Positions 19,969-32,190 of a stretch of 64,000 bases of DNA are shown one piece after another. Made by a program: the position numbers and the translations under genes. The first letter of the stretch is position 1; every line of letters starts with the position of its first letter. Origin of the DNA: Calocera cornea HHB12733 (Eukaryota > Basidiomycota > Dacrymycetes > Dacrymycetales > Dacrymycetaceae); assembly GCA_001632435.1 (NCBI GenBank), contig KV423939.1:68223-132222 (forward strand). The letters run 5' to 3'. The notes under the pieces were generated by a model, which saw nothing but the letters and a program-made list of their open reading frames with translations, searched no databases and was not told the origin of the DNA.

Positions 19969-22900
19969 ATGCCTGCAACGGGCACCCACACGGAGCCGGC
20001 CGACCCCGCCCACCAGCAGGAGCAGGAGCAGCAGCAGCTCGCCCTCGCGCTGGACAAGGTCGGCCAATGGCTCGCCGACCCACGCGGCAGCGCCCCGCCC
20101 ATCCTCGCCGTCCTCCGCCTCGCAGTCACATGCGTGCGCAGGGCCGCCCACTCCGACCAGGGCGCGCACGGCCAGATCGACCTGGACGGGCCTCCCCCAC
20201 CGCACGCCCCGCCCGTCCTCGCCCACCTCTCCCTCATCCTCGCCCGCCTCCTCCTCCCACAGCCAGGCGCGACCCCACAGCACACCCACACCCTCACCCA
20301 CCACCTCCTCCCCGCCCTCCTCCCCGAGCTCATCCCACTCGCACCGGTGCTATCCCCGCGCGCACAGGGCGTCCTCATCGACCACTTCGAGAAGCTGCAC
20401 TTGCTCCTCCCCCTCGTGCCCGGGTGGGAGCAGAACATCGCCCGACTCGCAGAAGCGTTCTTCACCTCCCCCTCCGCTTCCCACGCCATCACCACACCCA
20501 CACCCCAATCGCAATCCCAGTCCTCCCCGCCCACCTGCCCCACCCCACGCGTACGCGCAGCCAAGCTCCTCCTCTCAACAACGTTCCACGCGCTCCTCGA
20601 CCTGCCCTCCTACCTCGCCCGCCTCCTCGCAGTGCTCCTTCCCGGCGTGCTGCGCTCCGTCGCAGCGGAGGAGGATCAGGAAGTGTGGCAGCTCGAGCTC
20701 GCTTTCCTCCAGGAAGCACTCGTCCTCCTGGTGGGGGAAGAGGAGGAGGCGAGGGAGGAGCTGGAGCTGGAGCTGGCTAAGGGGGCACTGCGGCGCGAGG
20801 AGAGGGAGAGGAGCCGGGAGGATAGGAGGAGGAGGAGGGGCAGGGAGAGGCAGCGCAGGAGGGATGAGGAGATGATTGGAGTCATGGAACGGCCCGATGG
20901 CGTCGACTTGGAGGCGGAAGCGGAGAGGGATCAGGGGGTGCAGCCGGTGGAGGTTGAGTCGGCTGAGGAGGATGGGGAGGAGGACGACGACGGCGGCGGC
21001 GGCGGCGATGATGATGAGGAGGACGATGAAGGGCAGGAAGAGAACCAAGAGGAGGATCAAGATGAGCAGGCGGGTGTGCGGCCAGGGCCCGAGGACGCGC
21101 AAGAGGACGAACCAGAAGAGGAGGAGGACGAAGCCACGCCGACGCTCACCGGCGCCCCGGTGCACAAAGCCACTCTCCCCGCTCCCAGCTCCACCTCCGC
21201 ACTCACCCCCCCGTCCGACCCATCCGGCCCCGCCCCACCCCCGCACTCTCCCTCGACAGACCGCCTCGCCCGCATCCTCTCGATCCGCCAGTGCCTGCGC
21301 GAAGTCGGCGCGGCGCCCTGCCCGGACGCGGCTCCCCCTCCTCCTGCGTCCTCGGCCTCCGACACTCCGGCGGACGCGGCGCTCCCTGGAGCTGGTGTCG
21401 GGCTGGGGATGGGAATAGGAATCGGAATCGGAATTGGAGGGACGGGGGCGGGGGCGGGGGCGGGGGCGCTGCAGACCCCGTCCAAGACGCGAGGGCCCCG
21501 GCCGCCCTTCATGGGCCTCATATCGAACGTCCTCGCGGGGAACAGGTCCGCCTCCGCCTCCTCCTCCTCTTCCACCTCAGCCTCAGCCTCGACGTCAACC
21601 GCAGCCGGCCCACCAGCGTGGGAGGACCCAACCTCCGGCTCGGGCTCGCCTACTCCCGCGGCCTCAGCCCCGGCCTCGGGGCTCATCTCCGCCGCCCGGA
21701 GCCCGCTCACCTCTGCCCTGCCCTCACCGGCGAGGGGCGTGCTGGGCTCGGCGAGCGCGGCCCTGCTCGGAGGGCTGTCTGTGCCGCCGAGCCCGGTGGT
21801 GCCGTCTAGCCCCGCGGTGGGGGAGAGTGTGTCTCCCCTGGGCACGCCGGGCGGTGCCACGTCCAGTCCGGCTGCTGCTGCACCCGGTGCGAGCGCCGGC
21901 GCGAGTGAGAGTACGGCGCCCGTGCCCCCCAGAGCGCGTCACGCCGCGTACTGCAAGTCGAAGCAGTCCGTCCTGGTCCTCATCGCGCTCTTCACGCAGC
22001 TCGCCTTCTCCCCGCCGCACACGCTGCGCACGCTCACCCGCTCGCCCCGCGCCCCGGCGTCCGCCCACTCCCTCGAGGTATTCCGCGACCTGCTCGACCT
22101 CCTCCAGTCCCGCTCGACCTGCCAGCGCGCGCGCTTGACCGCCCTCCAGTGGCTCATGCGCCTCCGCGCGGACAGGGACCACCGGTTGTTCCTGAGAAGG
22201 GATATCGACGGCGAGGTCCTCCCGTTCGCCGCGCTCATAGGGCGCACGGAGGAGTCGCGCCGCGCGCTCGAGGCGTCGGCGGAGAACGAGGACCTCGCGG
22301 GCGTCGCGGGCGTCGTGCCGCCTACGCCGGATCTGCCGGCCCAGGAGGACAGAGAGCGGTCCAGGAACCGCTCTGGGAGGGAGGAGCGGGGCAGCCGGTC
22401 CACGTCCGTCGAGCGGAGCAGGGGCAGCCGGAGCCGCTCGCGCCAGCCGGGGGCTGACCGCAGGCCGCGCGAGCTCGCCCCCGCCGCGCCTGCCCAGCCC
22501 ATCTGGAGCCTCCCCGAGGAACTCCCCTTCCCCCTCGAGATCGGCACCCGCCCCAGCGAGGGCATGACGACCTACGAGCTGGGCATCATCTCCCGCATGG
22601 AGGACGCGGACCCGCACGAGGCCGAAGCGATCGCCAGCACGGTGCGGCACTGGCTGCCCGTGAGCGTGTACCTGTCCACGCTCATCAGCCTGCTGCGGAG
22701 CGAGACCGACTGGGAGCTCGTCTCGTACATCCTTGTGCACTTCACTGCGCAGCTGGCGAACAAGCACCTGTTCTGCGGGCCGAAACTGAGGAAGATCATC
22801 CCTGATCTTGTGGGCGCGGTCACCCAGAGCGTCGGCGCGACCAGCCAGATTGACAGGATCGCCAAGCCGAAGGGGATCAAGAATACTGACGTGCACGGGC

Positions 22901-24914
22901 TGATTTACAACCTTGTCGGCATCCTTATTGGATACAAGGGCACGCTCGAGCGAAAGGAGCAGGACGCCATCGTGGATGTGCTCCAAGAGGGCCTTACAAG
23001 GGACTCGGCTACCGCCAAACCGTGCCTCCAGGCGCTCGCGATCGCCTGCTTCGAGCTACCCTTATCGATGACCCGCTCGCTCCCCAAGATTCTGCCAAAG
23101 CTTACCCAGATCATGTCCGCCTCCGCGACCAGCGTGCACATCATCGAGCTTATCTGCGTAATCGGCTCGCTTCCCGAGCTATACTCCAACTTTACGCGGG
23201 AGGACTACCAGCGCGTGTTCGGCGTCGCGGTCCAGTACATCCAGTACCACAACAGCGCGCAGGCGACCGAGACGGGCTTCTCCTATTCGCTCTCGCAGCA
23301 CATCCTCCAACTCGCATACTACAGCATCTACGTCTGGTTCCTCTCCATCCCGCTGCTCGAGCGGCCGAAGCACATCCCGTACATCGCCCGCGGTCTGCAG
23401 CTCGCGACGCAGAACAAGGGTGGGATGGACGAGCAGACAGAGGTCTGCTTCGACTGGCTCGCCAGGTACACGTGGGCCAACGCCGACCCCAAGCCACATA
23501 AATCCTTCCTCTCCGAGGTCATCATGCGACCGACGAACGAGCCGGACACCCAGATCGAGGAGAAGCACTATCTCCAGGGTCACTCGATCATCACCATTCG
23601 AACCGTCACGAAGCGGGGCTGGAGCGAGATCATCTCACAGCGGCCCTCTGGCACGACGCAGATTATCTGCAAGCTGGAGAACGTGCCCACCACCGGCCCG
23701 GGTGAATTCGCCCCTGACCCTGTCACTGCTCAAGCCCTCGTTATGGCCGATCGAGATATGAATGTCGTTAGTAAGCCGCTGCCGAACGAACCGATTACCC
23801 TCGAGGATGGCACAGTGCGTCCTAAAGCCGTTCCATTTCTTACCTTGCTGATTGTGGACAGGTCATCTACCGTCATACCGAGGATCAGACAGCGAAGGCT
23901 CACAAGGAAGCACTCGATCTCTTTGGATGGACTCCCAGAGGTAGCGATGGTGGTATGCGGCCGCTGGACGCCATGACGGGTTACGTTTGGGTGGGATCGG
24001 CGCCATCGCAGAGACGCAAGCCAGTCTCTGTTCATCCAAGTTTCCTCCCAGTCGTGGTCGGCCCATTCCCGGGCGCGCCGACGCCCTCCAACGCATTCAT
24101 GCCACTTCCTGCTAGTGAAGTGGTGGCGCGCACGCTGCGATTCATGAATGCGACTGCTGTGATCGATGTTCACAAGGTCGGTATTCTATACGTTGGACCC
24201 GGACAAACGACAGAGGCAGAGATTCTGAGCAACCAGAATGGGTCGCCCGGATACACGTCATTCCTCGTCAATATGGGCCGTCTAATTCGACTGAAGGGGC
24301 AGAGGGATATTTATAGTGGTGGCCTCGATCTCGAGAACGATCTGGATGGCGAATATGCTTATGCTTGGTGGGACGACATCGCTCAGGTCATCTATCATGC
24401 TGCAACCCTCATGCCCAACTACCCGCACGATACGCAATTCAACTTCAAGAAACGCCACATTGGGAACGACAACATCCGGATTGTGTGGAACGACTCGGGC
24501 ATGCCGTACAAGTTCGACACACTCCGGACCGAGTTTCAATTCGTTAATATCGTCATTGAGCCGCACTCTGTGGGATCTTTGGCAGTCTACAGTCTCGGAT
24601 CCCACTCCGACGAATACTACAAGCTTACGATGCAGCGCGCACCAGGAATGCCCGAGTTTGGGCCTACAGGGACGGTCAAAATTGTTTCGGCACGGAATCT
24701 ACCCAGCGTCGTCCGGCAGATCAGTCTACTCGCGGATTTCTTTACAACGATCTGGACTTTCACTGCTGGCGACAATCGTAGAGACGAATGGGTCAGTAGC
24801 TGGCGGGGTCGGCTACAGGCTATCAAAAGGCTGCAAGCCCACGTTCGGTCGACGCAGCAGGCGGAAACGACCGGCGGAGCGCCTGCAGAAATGGATTTCT
24901 CCCTTGCTTACTAA
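19969..24914 (+). CDS. tsc2: Tuberin orthologue (TSC2), Rheb GTPase-activating protein, 1632 aa
   Basis: Two exons, 19969-23814 and 23862-24914 (TAA); the 47-nt intron runs gtgcgt..ggacag in phase 0. The middle carries the tuberin-type region (from TYELGIISRMEDAD near residue 866 through LCRSLPKILPKLTQ-like helices). The C-terminal exon holds the Rap/Ran-GAP domain with the Asn-thumb motif KKRHIGNDNIRIVWNDSG near residue 1480. Tuberin with hamartin inactivates Rheb and so restrains TORC1. Residues about 250-680 are very low complexity: acidic runs, a Gly/Ala repeat and Ser/Ala-rich stretches, unlike animal tuberin. Length is close to family norms. The ATG is only about 300 bp from the composite transposon, so its promoter may be altered. 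An additional intron in the low-complexity part is not excluded. Confidence 0.88.
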
Positions 24915-25553
24915 ACTTCTTCGGACTTCTCTTCTTCAGGGCTGTATATGCTCCCCTCTCACTGCTTCATGCTATACCAACTGCCGCAATGTTGTGTTTG
25001 TATCTTAGGTAATTCAACCAATTGGAATGACTTTCACGCCTGATTGTGCCCGTCCGAGTTCCCAGAGGGTGCTGGACCGCCCTGCAGCTGTAACAGCGGC
25101 TTGTAGTGCTGGCAGCTAACCGTCTTCTTTCCTCGACTGGCAATGGCGCACACATAGGCGTCACCGGAAGGGTGCACGTGTGCAGCTTCCATCCTTTGTC
25201 TTCCTTGACCCGGAGCTTAGGTCACCCGACTACATGCTGGCCTGCCGATAGCTCCGCAGCAGACAGGGGCCACCGAAGTTGACCTCCCAGGAGACTAAAA
25301 CCCTCGAATTGGCGCTGATACCGCTCGAGCTTGGAAGCTATCGTTCCCTTCTGCGCAGATCCAGGTATCTTCCTTAGCTCACTCATGTTCGACAACATGA
25401 GGCTCGAAGCCGAAACAGCAAGAATTGATGCCTGCAAATCCGAGGTAGACGCCAAGCAGGCAGTGTCATCGCAAACACAATATAACCTGTTTGTTGGGTA
25501 ACCCTGAGGTTGTCGCTACGACCTGCTCTGCTCTGCCGCCTACTAGTCACTGA
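24915..25553. other. Intergenic, nothing recognised
   Basis: Spacer between TSC2 and the membrane-protein gene. Short frames only. Confidence 0.4.
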
Positions 25554-26613
25554 ATGGCCCCACATGGTCGCCCTGGAGCGACAGCCCATCTCCCTCTGTA
25601 CCAGCAAGAAGCATCGGAAGTATTGAGGGCCACATCCCCACAAGAGAAGGTGCAGGACTACTCTCCATCGACACAGGAAGCGAGCCCAGCCACGGTGGGC
25701 TCCTCTGCTGTTGCTTTTGTGGGAGACAGAAACTCGCCCCAAAGGTTAACAATTCCACACACGCCGGAGCAGAAGAAAGAAGAGTCTTTCACTCCTGCTG
25801 GTGGTCACCACGAGCATTCTTCCCCTGATAGGACTGGAAACCTATCACCTCCCTCGGAGCAACTCAGTATTGCACGGAATCAGGACCAAATTGGCGAGCA
25901 ACGAGACAGCCAAATGAGTTGTGGGTGGCGGGCTGACATCTTGGCTTGTTTTATAGCGGGACTGGAACGGCGGCGGGCTGCCGTTGGTGACCCCAATGGA
26001 GAGCATGATGCTTCCAGAAGAGGGGATAGAATGCGAGAAGAGGTGAAATCTCGTGTGAATGACTATGTCCAGAAGACCAGTGCCCTTGCAATGACGGTGT
26101 GTCAATTTTGCAAGTACACAACTGTTGGGCACAAATCTGACGATTATTTGCAAGGCAACATTCCTGGCTGGCACAACCGTGGCTCTCCTCTCAACGTATG
26201 ACGACCTCATCAGCGACAGCGCTGGGTCTTCCAGCCCGGGCGACCTAGAGGTCGATTTTGCTCTTGCTCCTGACCTGCACTCTCTCCTCTTTCTCGCTCT
26301 CCTCTACAGCCTCGTGGTCGTCATCTGGTCATTCCTCTGCATTGTGTTTGTGTCGAATTATCCATTCTTCTTCCTTATCAAGAATGGCAAAGATGATCGT
26401 ATGCACATCTTCAGTGCAAGCTTTATCATGACTACTATGTTGATGTTTTCCGCTATCTTCTTGCTCCTTTCTGTTTTTGGAATCATGTCGTCTTTCACGC
26501 TTTATATGTGGAATCTGGTCCTCATTACATTCTTTGGTGGTTGCGTAGTAGCATTCTCTCCTCTGATCTACTATTATGGCAAGAGGATGTATCAGAACAT
26601 CGCCAAATTGTAA
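25554..26613 (+). CDS. Hypothetical membrane protein, 333 aa
   Basis: Exons are 25554-26096 and 26155-26613 (TAA); the intron runs gtgtgt..caag in phase 0. The first 160 residues are hydrophilic and Ser/Gln/Glu-rich. Four hydrophobic segments follow: ALAMTATFLAGTTVALL near 178, LLFLALLYSLVVVIWSFLCI near 220, a third around FIMTTMLMFSAIFLLLSV and a fourth around NLVLITFFGGCVVAFSPL. This layout (long N-terminal soluble part, then four helices) is common among uncharacterised basidiomycete membrane proteins. No transporter or enzyme motif is visible. Confidence 0.7.
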
Positions 26614-28968
26614 GTTGTTCATTCATTGCTTACAGTAGTAGTTCCTTGGGGTGAATACAAGTGGACGGACCAACCGAATCTGTGAGAAAGGGGTGCAACA
26701 AAATAGACAAAGCCGTCATATGGGGATAGACACAGCCCTGTGTCCTGCTGGCCATCTCGTGATGACCCGCATACATCTTCGTTGAAAGTAGTTTCAATGA
26801 ACAGCGGGGAGGGTTCGCGCGATGAAATCGGAGGTGAGTGTACGAGACTGCTGAGCCCGACACCCCGAATGGTGCTGTTTCCATGGCGGGCTTGACTCCC
26901 ACAATGTGGATCGCTCTTCCATCGTTAATCTGTTTTTTTATGTGCAGGGATATCCAGGCCAGTCAAAAGCAAGCAGTCATGTACGTACCTGTGTATCATC
27001 GGCCCATCTACAGACCAGAGTTGCGCACTGTCATGCCAAGCGGAGACTTGCACGCAGAGTATGCATGTAATGAAAGACAACCGGAAGCCGGGATGAGGCA
27101 GCCACGGACGTCCCGGCGCATCCTACAGTACCACGCCCCCTGGCATTTGGTCAGGCAGATCGTACTGAAGCTCCGGGTGCGAGTGGCTGCCACAAAACGG
27201 CTTCTTGCATTTGTCCAGGAGCGGTCCGGGCGAGCTGTCGAGCAGCCACCATAGAGCAGGGACGAGGGAACACCAAGACAGCTGCAGTCATGCTCCGAAC
27301 AACAAGCTAACACGCTCACCTGCCTGTTTGGGAGGTGACCGGTTAGCAAGGCAGAGTGACTCGTAGCTGTCGCGGCCTTCCCGCCATTAGGGAAACACAC
27401 AGGGTGGTGGTTGAACCCCAAAGCCGCAGATATCGATCCACATAGCAGAGTCAAGTAGAGTACTGGAGATAGCCCATGGCAAGCCGTCCGGCTTCGTAGC
27501 ACCTTCGCGTCTGGCAAGTCCCGACGACAAAGGAGCAGCGTGCGGAAGAGATTGCTGCCGCGGAAGGTGCAGCACTGGCATGCGGAAGGAGCATGCCAGG
27601 ACAGCCTCAAAAGGTAACCCTTCTATCCACATGCCAAGACTACACGCAGCATAGACCATGGCATTGGAAGCAGCGGCCCCAGGGCCTGGCGAGGCGTGTC
27701 CTTCCCAGGGCTGGCACAACAAAGTAAGGGACGAACAGACCGGAACAACTAGGATCCTGCCTTCACTGTCAGCATGACGACCTGAGGTTGTGTCCACCCA
27801 GTCGAACATGCAAGAAGGGGTGTTCCAGTTGTTGCGGCCTGTCGTCCATCACCGTATGAGGACCGAACGTTTAGTAGTGAAGAGTACATTGAGCACCGAG
27901 GAGGGCTCGAGGCGACACGCGGGACATGTCCAGCCCCGGCAAAGTGACTTGGCTCTGGGGCAGCAATCGCATACATCTCGATCCGTCGACAATGTCCAAG
28001 CCGGAACAATGCGCGGACCACACCCTGCGCAAGGGGTGATGTCCCGTCCTCTGGGTGGGTGAGGCGGGAGGCAGAACAGTGAGGAAGACTGCTTCAGGAC
28101 AGCTGCTGCGACGCCCGCATGATCAAGCGTGACGACCAGGAGTTGGTAATGCCAGCATGGCGCGTCAAGCGGGCGAACACCGTGCAGCTGTCGAGGTACG
28201 ACGTCCTTGCAACAGCGAGGAAGACAAGCAGGAGGTCGAGTGAGCCAGCGGTGAAGACTCGAGACAAGCAACTGAAGACACAGCATCACATGCGACAGTA
28301 GCGCTGTAAGGCAAGCTCCACAAGCCAATCTCGAGGCATTAACCATTAGCCCACGAAAGGGGAGATAGAATGAGACCAGAGCAGAGATGCGTGAGGGGCA
28401 GAAACGCAAACGCGAGGTGGTTTATCTGCCTGCGCACAGACCATCAACGGACCCAAAAATCGTAAGAACCAGTCATGCCTTCCAGAAGCAGAAGCGGCAA
28501 TGAAACTGCGGCAGCGGTCGTTAGGGCCCTGCGCGCACTCCCTTCATCGACCGAAGCCACCACAGCCTACATAGCGCTTGTCTGTCCCCTCGTCGCATCT
28601 GCGCACCTCCGTGCGAAATGTGACCTGCCCTGCAGCTGCAAGACAAATCGCGGCTCAAGCACAACGTTACGCTACCGTGCTACGCTGCTGGAAGCGGGCT
28701 TTTGTCTTATTGTGGTAGCATCCCGCCGTCGTTGCTTGCGAGCGGGCCGGTGACCTGACGCGGCACATAACTCCTCTTGGGTGGAAGTGAGATACTGTAG
28801 TTCACGTTGAGGGCATCAAATACAACTCGGTTTCTTGTCAGGGAGGCATGCGCCATGTTGGGGCATAGCTAAGTCGTATCAGTCCAGGATTATGTGGGCT
28901 GTCAATGTGTACAAAATGCAGGTGATAGTACAAGAGGAGGAAATGCTTGCAGGGGAGATGCGCGGGTT
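26614..28968. other. 2.35-kb gene-poor stretch
   Basis: Frames up to 200 aa occur on both strands (for example the minus frames at 27008-27610 and 27849-28409) but overlap each other, lack splice logic and show no motif I know. It could hold a non-coding transcript or decayed sequence; nothing is supported. Confidence 0.45.
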
Positions 28969-31673
28969 TCACGTGAGGTCAATGACGTCAACGTCGGGAA
29001 AGGTTGCTGTTGTTATGGTCGGGTGGGACTGCACGATGGTAGCCTTCTTTGGAGGTTTCGTGGTGCGCGGTGCTTTTCTGATCGCCTGCGGGGTGTCATC
29101 GTCACTTGATATTACAATGATCTCGTCAACGCTTATCTTCGAAATGGTGTGTTCGCAGCCCAGCAAGGACATGTTCGGTGACCGTTTGGATCCAAATAGG
29201 GCATTAAGAGGAGAATCCGGCCGCGAAGGAAGGTCATCGTCCGAGGTATCCGAAGGTAGTGAGATCTTGCGAGGACTGATGTGTTCCTTCGCTTTTCGTG
29301 AGATATTAGGTTGTCTACTCCTGTCGTCAGAGTCGGATGGCGCTATTGATACAGGTCGCTTCGGTGGGCCCACGTCTTTACCGCGAGGCTTAGACGGGGC
29401 TCGAGTTTTCGCTTTCGTAGGTCCCGCAAGATAGGCGAAAGGATCAGGCTGTGGGTGAGAGGTAGACGGCACGCGGGCGTCCGATTCTCGCATGATACTG
29501 CTTGGTGGAGGGACGGGAGCCAAGAATGGATCGGGTACATCGTGCAGGGAGCTTCCTGGATCGGTGGTAGATCGCGGTTTTGATGCAAGTTTCAGCGTAG
29601 GCTTGCTGACTGGGAATAGGAGGCGGTTTGGCCGCTCGCCTTGGTGGACGGAGCTGCTCTGGGTGGACGTCGATGTCGATCGTTTAGGTGGTGATATCGC
29701 AACGATCTCGTCCGTGTCCGATGAAAGCATCCACGCCGTGATCAAGGTAGGCGCCCGCTCAGGCGCGGTCGCAGCGCGCTTCTTGGTCATCTTCTTTGTC
29801 TTCTTCGCCACTTTCCCTTCCTGGATTGCTTCGAACTCATCTACTAGCGCGGGGCACGCCAGCTTGACGATCGGAGCCGGCATCCATACCCTCAATGTAC
29901 TCAAAGGATCCGGCGGAGCTTTCTTTCCCTTCTTTGGTGCCTCGCCATCCGAGTCGACTTCGCTGAAACCGCCATCAAGCACCTCGTCTGGAGGCAGACG
30001 GGTGCCCAGAATGCCAGCATCTGTATGGGCGACCAACTGGGCTGGATCGATCTCCAGGCGGTACTCCAGCATGTTATCAGTCGACGGATGGGTCCGACTG
30101 GAGTGAATACGCAGGACAAGGTCGAAGAGGTTCACATCTGCGATAGTTTGGAGGCATTCCGTGGAGGAGTCTGTGTTCGATGCTGAGGCTTCCTGAGAGG
30201 TAGGCTTGCGCAGATGGGTCGGTCGCGTTGGTGAGGTGACATCCAACTGAAGGAATGCATCAGCGAGCCGAGTACCTGGAGTATTTGGTATCTGTCGTGC
30301 GGTAGCCTTCCGAGGTGTGGACGATGGAATTGTTGTTGACTCGTCTTGTCTAAGAACCGTCTCCATGAGCGTCCGCATTACAGCACCTTGCCAGACGGTA
30401 GTCCGGAAGCGCTTGATAATAATATCCTTGATACCCCATTCGAAGCGTCGCTCGCATACCGCTGCGATCTTGCCCAAATTCGCTTTCTTCCGCCATTGGA
30501 TGACGGTCACATCCCGGTTTCCGCTGAAGCTCGTAATCGGAGCTGCGTATGCGCTGATATCCTTGATTACCGGGAAGTCGTCCGTGATCGCTTTCGCTTT
30601 CGCAGGATACTTTCTGTTCAGCAAAGTCGTGACTTGCGATGGCCCCTTCAAGTCGCGTCGGACAGCTTCACGCCACTCCTCTAGCGCGCTAGGGATGAGC
30701 GAAGCTTCGTCTTTGAGCTGCTCCAGATGGTCAAGCAATATGTCACCATGTCCACACTTCGCCAGAGCGTGAGCAATGTTGATACCGATTCCCATAAGGC
30801 CGGAAGTGTTGTAATCCCCACCGCTCAGCAGGCCGATGAGGATTAGTCCGCCTCGTCTCAGGCCAATATCCGGATGGGACTCGAGGTCGCTCGCACGGTA
30901 GATGATGACGTGTTGTCCGTCGTCTTTCCCATCTTGGCCGGTCTTGCGGACGTGGGTTTGAGTACCAGTCAAGGTCGCGGAAGGACTGATACGCTAGTAA
31001 GTGCATGTGCGACAGACCAGAAGCGTGATAAGCGCACTTCCGGATGACCACCTTCGCCCCAAATAGGAAGTTGTCGACGTCATCAGAGAGAATCGCATCA
31101 ATGACGCCAATGTCGTTAAGATATGCGAGCTCAGCTTCGGCTTCTCCCGGAGCCTATTTTAGACCGGGTTAGCACCATGCCGTCGCTGGCGTGCTCGTAG
31201 GCGTACCGTCCACCACTCGAACCCGAATGCATCAATGATGTCCCTCATCCCGCTAACCATCCAGTGCTCGCCCTTCCCAATCCTCTTTCCTCGTTTCTGA
31301 GAAGGTCGTTGCTCTCCATCGAATACGAACAACGGGAGGATGGGGAGCGCAAGGAGGCGACAGCAGCGGAAGTAGAGCGTTCGCAGTTCGGGGTTCTCAC
31401 CGCCTTGTCCCCCATTGGCGTGGAAGAACCATATGCTTTACTCCAGTTCGGCATTCATGTCGATATGCAAGAAGACGTAGTAGTGCGCACCTAGCATCTA
31501 TGCCAACCCGATACGCTCGCTTTCCTGACGGGTTCTCCTCGAAGCCATCGACGACGGTGAGATGAGTGAGGGATCGCGATTTTCCAGCGGGCCGTAATAT
31601 CTGTGTCCGAATCAGCATGCAATACAAGTAATGAAACATAGAATCGTACATCCCAAAGGCCCGGAATGCCCAT
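28969..31673 (-). CDS. GEN1/Yen1-like Holliday junction resolvase, 831 aa
   Basis: Minus-strand exons are 31673-31650 (24 nt), 31600-31491, 31435-31207, 31153-31038 and 30985-28969. The N-terminus MGIPGLWD + ILRPAGKS is the XPG-N signature. RVGIDASIWFFHA and LFVFDGEQRPSQKRGKR carry metal-binding positions. APGEAEAELAYLNDIGVIDA with LSDDVDNFLFGA is XPG-I (about 122-155). GGLILIGLLSGGDY is the start of the helix-hairpin-helix region near 200. The C-terminal half is a long charged tail rich in Ser/Pro/Lys and nuclear-localisation-like clusters. Rad2/XPG-family nucleases of this type cut Holliday junctions symmetrically in the nucleus. Divergent from SNF1 with 513 bp between start codons. FEN1 and RAD2 are excluded by the gene size and the order of the motifs. 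Confidence 0.88.
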
Positions 31674-32186
31674 AGACCAAGAAAGAAAGCAGAGACGAGG
31701 GATATGGGCGCGGGGAAACTGGAGATGTTGGTGATTGTCCCGCGACGCGTGCCGGATGACGCGCCACCGGACCCGAAAGAAATCAATCACGGGATCGTGT
31801 GCGAAGCTTGCATCGACTGGACTTTGTCTGTCTCGTACTTCATTTCCATGCTTGTATTTCTACGGGAATCGGACTTTCCGATAAAGACGGACTAATTGAT
31901 ATGACTGCGCTTCGTTGTCCATTGAATGAGGTGTGCCAAGCCCGCTTTCCTGATTTGCTTGTGTCTCAGATTACGTGGCAGGGCTCGCCTGTGCCGCGCT
32001 CCCGGAGCACAACAGAGGGCGGAGGCAGATGCGCCACCGAGGGGGTGCACCACGACGTCTGACGGAGTACCCCAGAATCACACGCTCCGCAACAGCGTCG
32101 CCCGCCCTCGTCCACTGAGTCGTGCCTCATTTCTCATCCAAACCTGCACTCGCAATTCAGCAACAATACCCTATGAACCTAAAATC
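31674..32186. promoter_or_regulatory. Shared divergent promoter of GEN1-like and SNF1 genes
   Basis: The 513-bp interval separates two start codons pointing outward. No TATA box is obvious. The SNF1 side ends with an upstream ORF that overlaps the start codon. Confidence 0.5.
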
Positions 32187-32190
32187 ATGA
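32173..32190 (+). promoter_or_regulatory. Upstream ORF overlapping the SNF1 start codon
   Basis: ATG at 32173 opens a five-codon frame (Met-Asn-Leu-Lys-Ser) whose stop TGA (32188-32190) overlaps the SNF1 ATG (32187-32189) as ATGA. Whether it is in the mRNA depends on the transcription start, which is not known. Confidence 0.5.

Noticed and set aside
27008..28409. Overlapping minus-strand frames of 186-200 codons
   Set aside because: Cys/Leu-rich translation without family motifs, overlapping in different frames and lacking splice signals.
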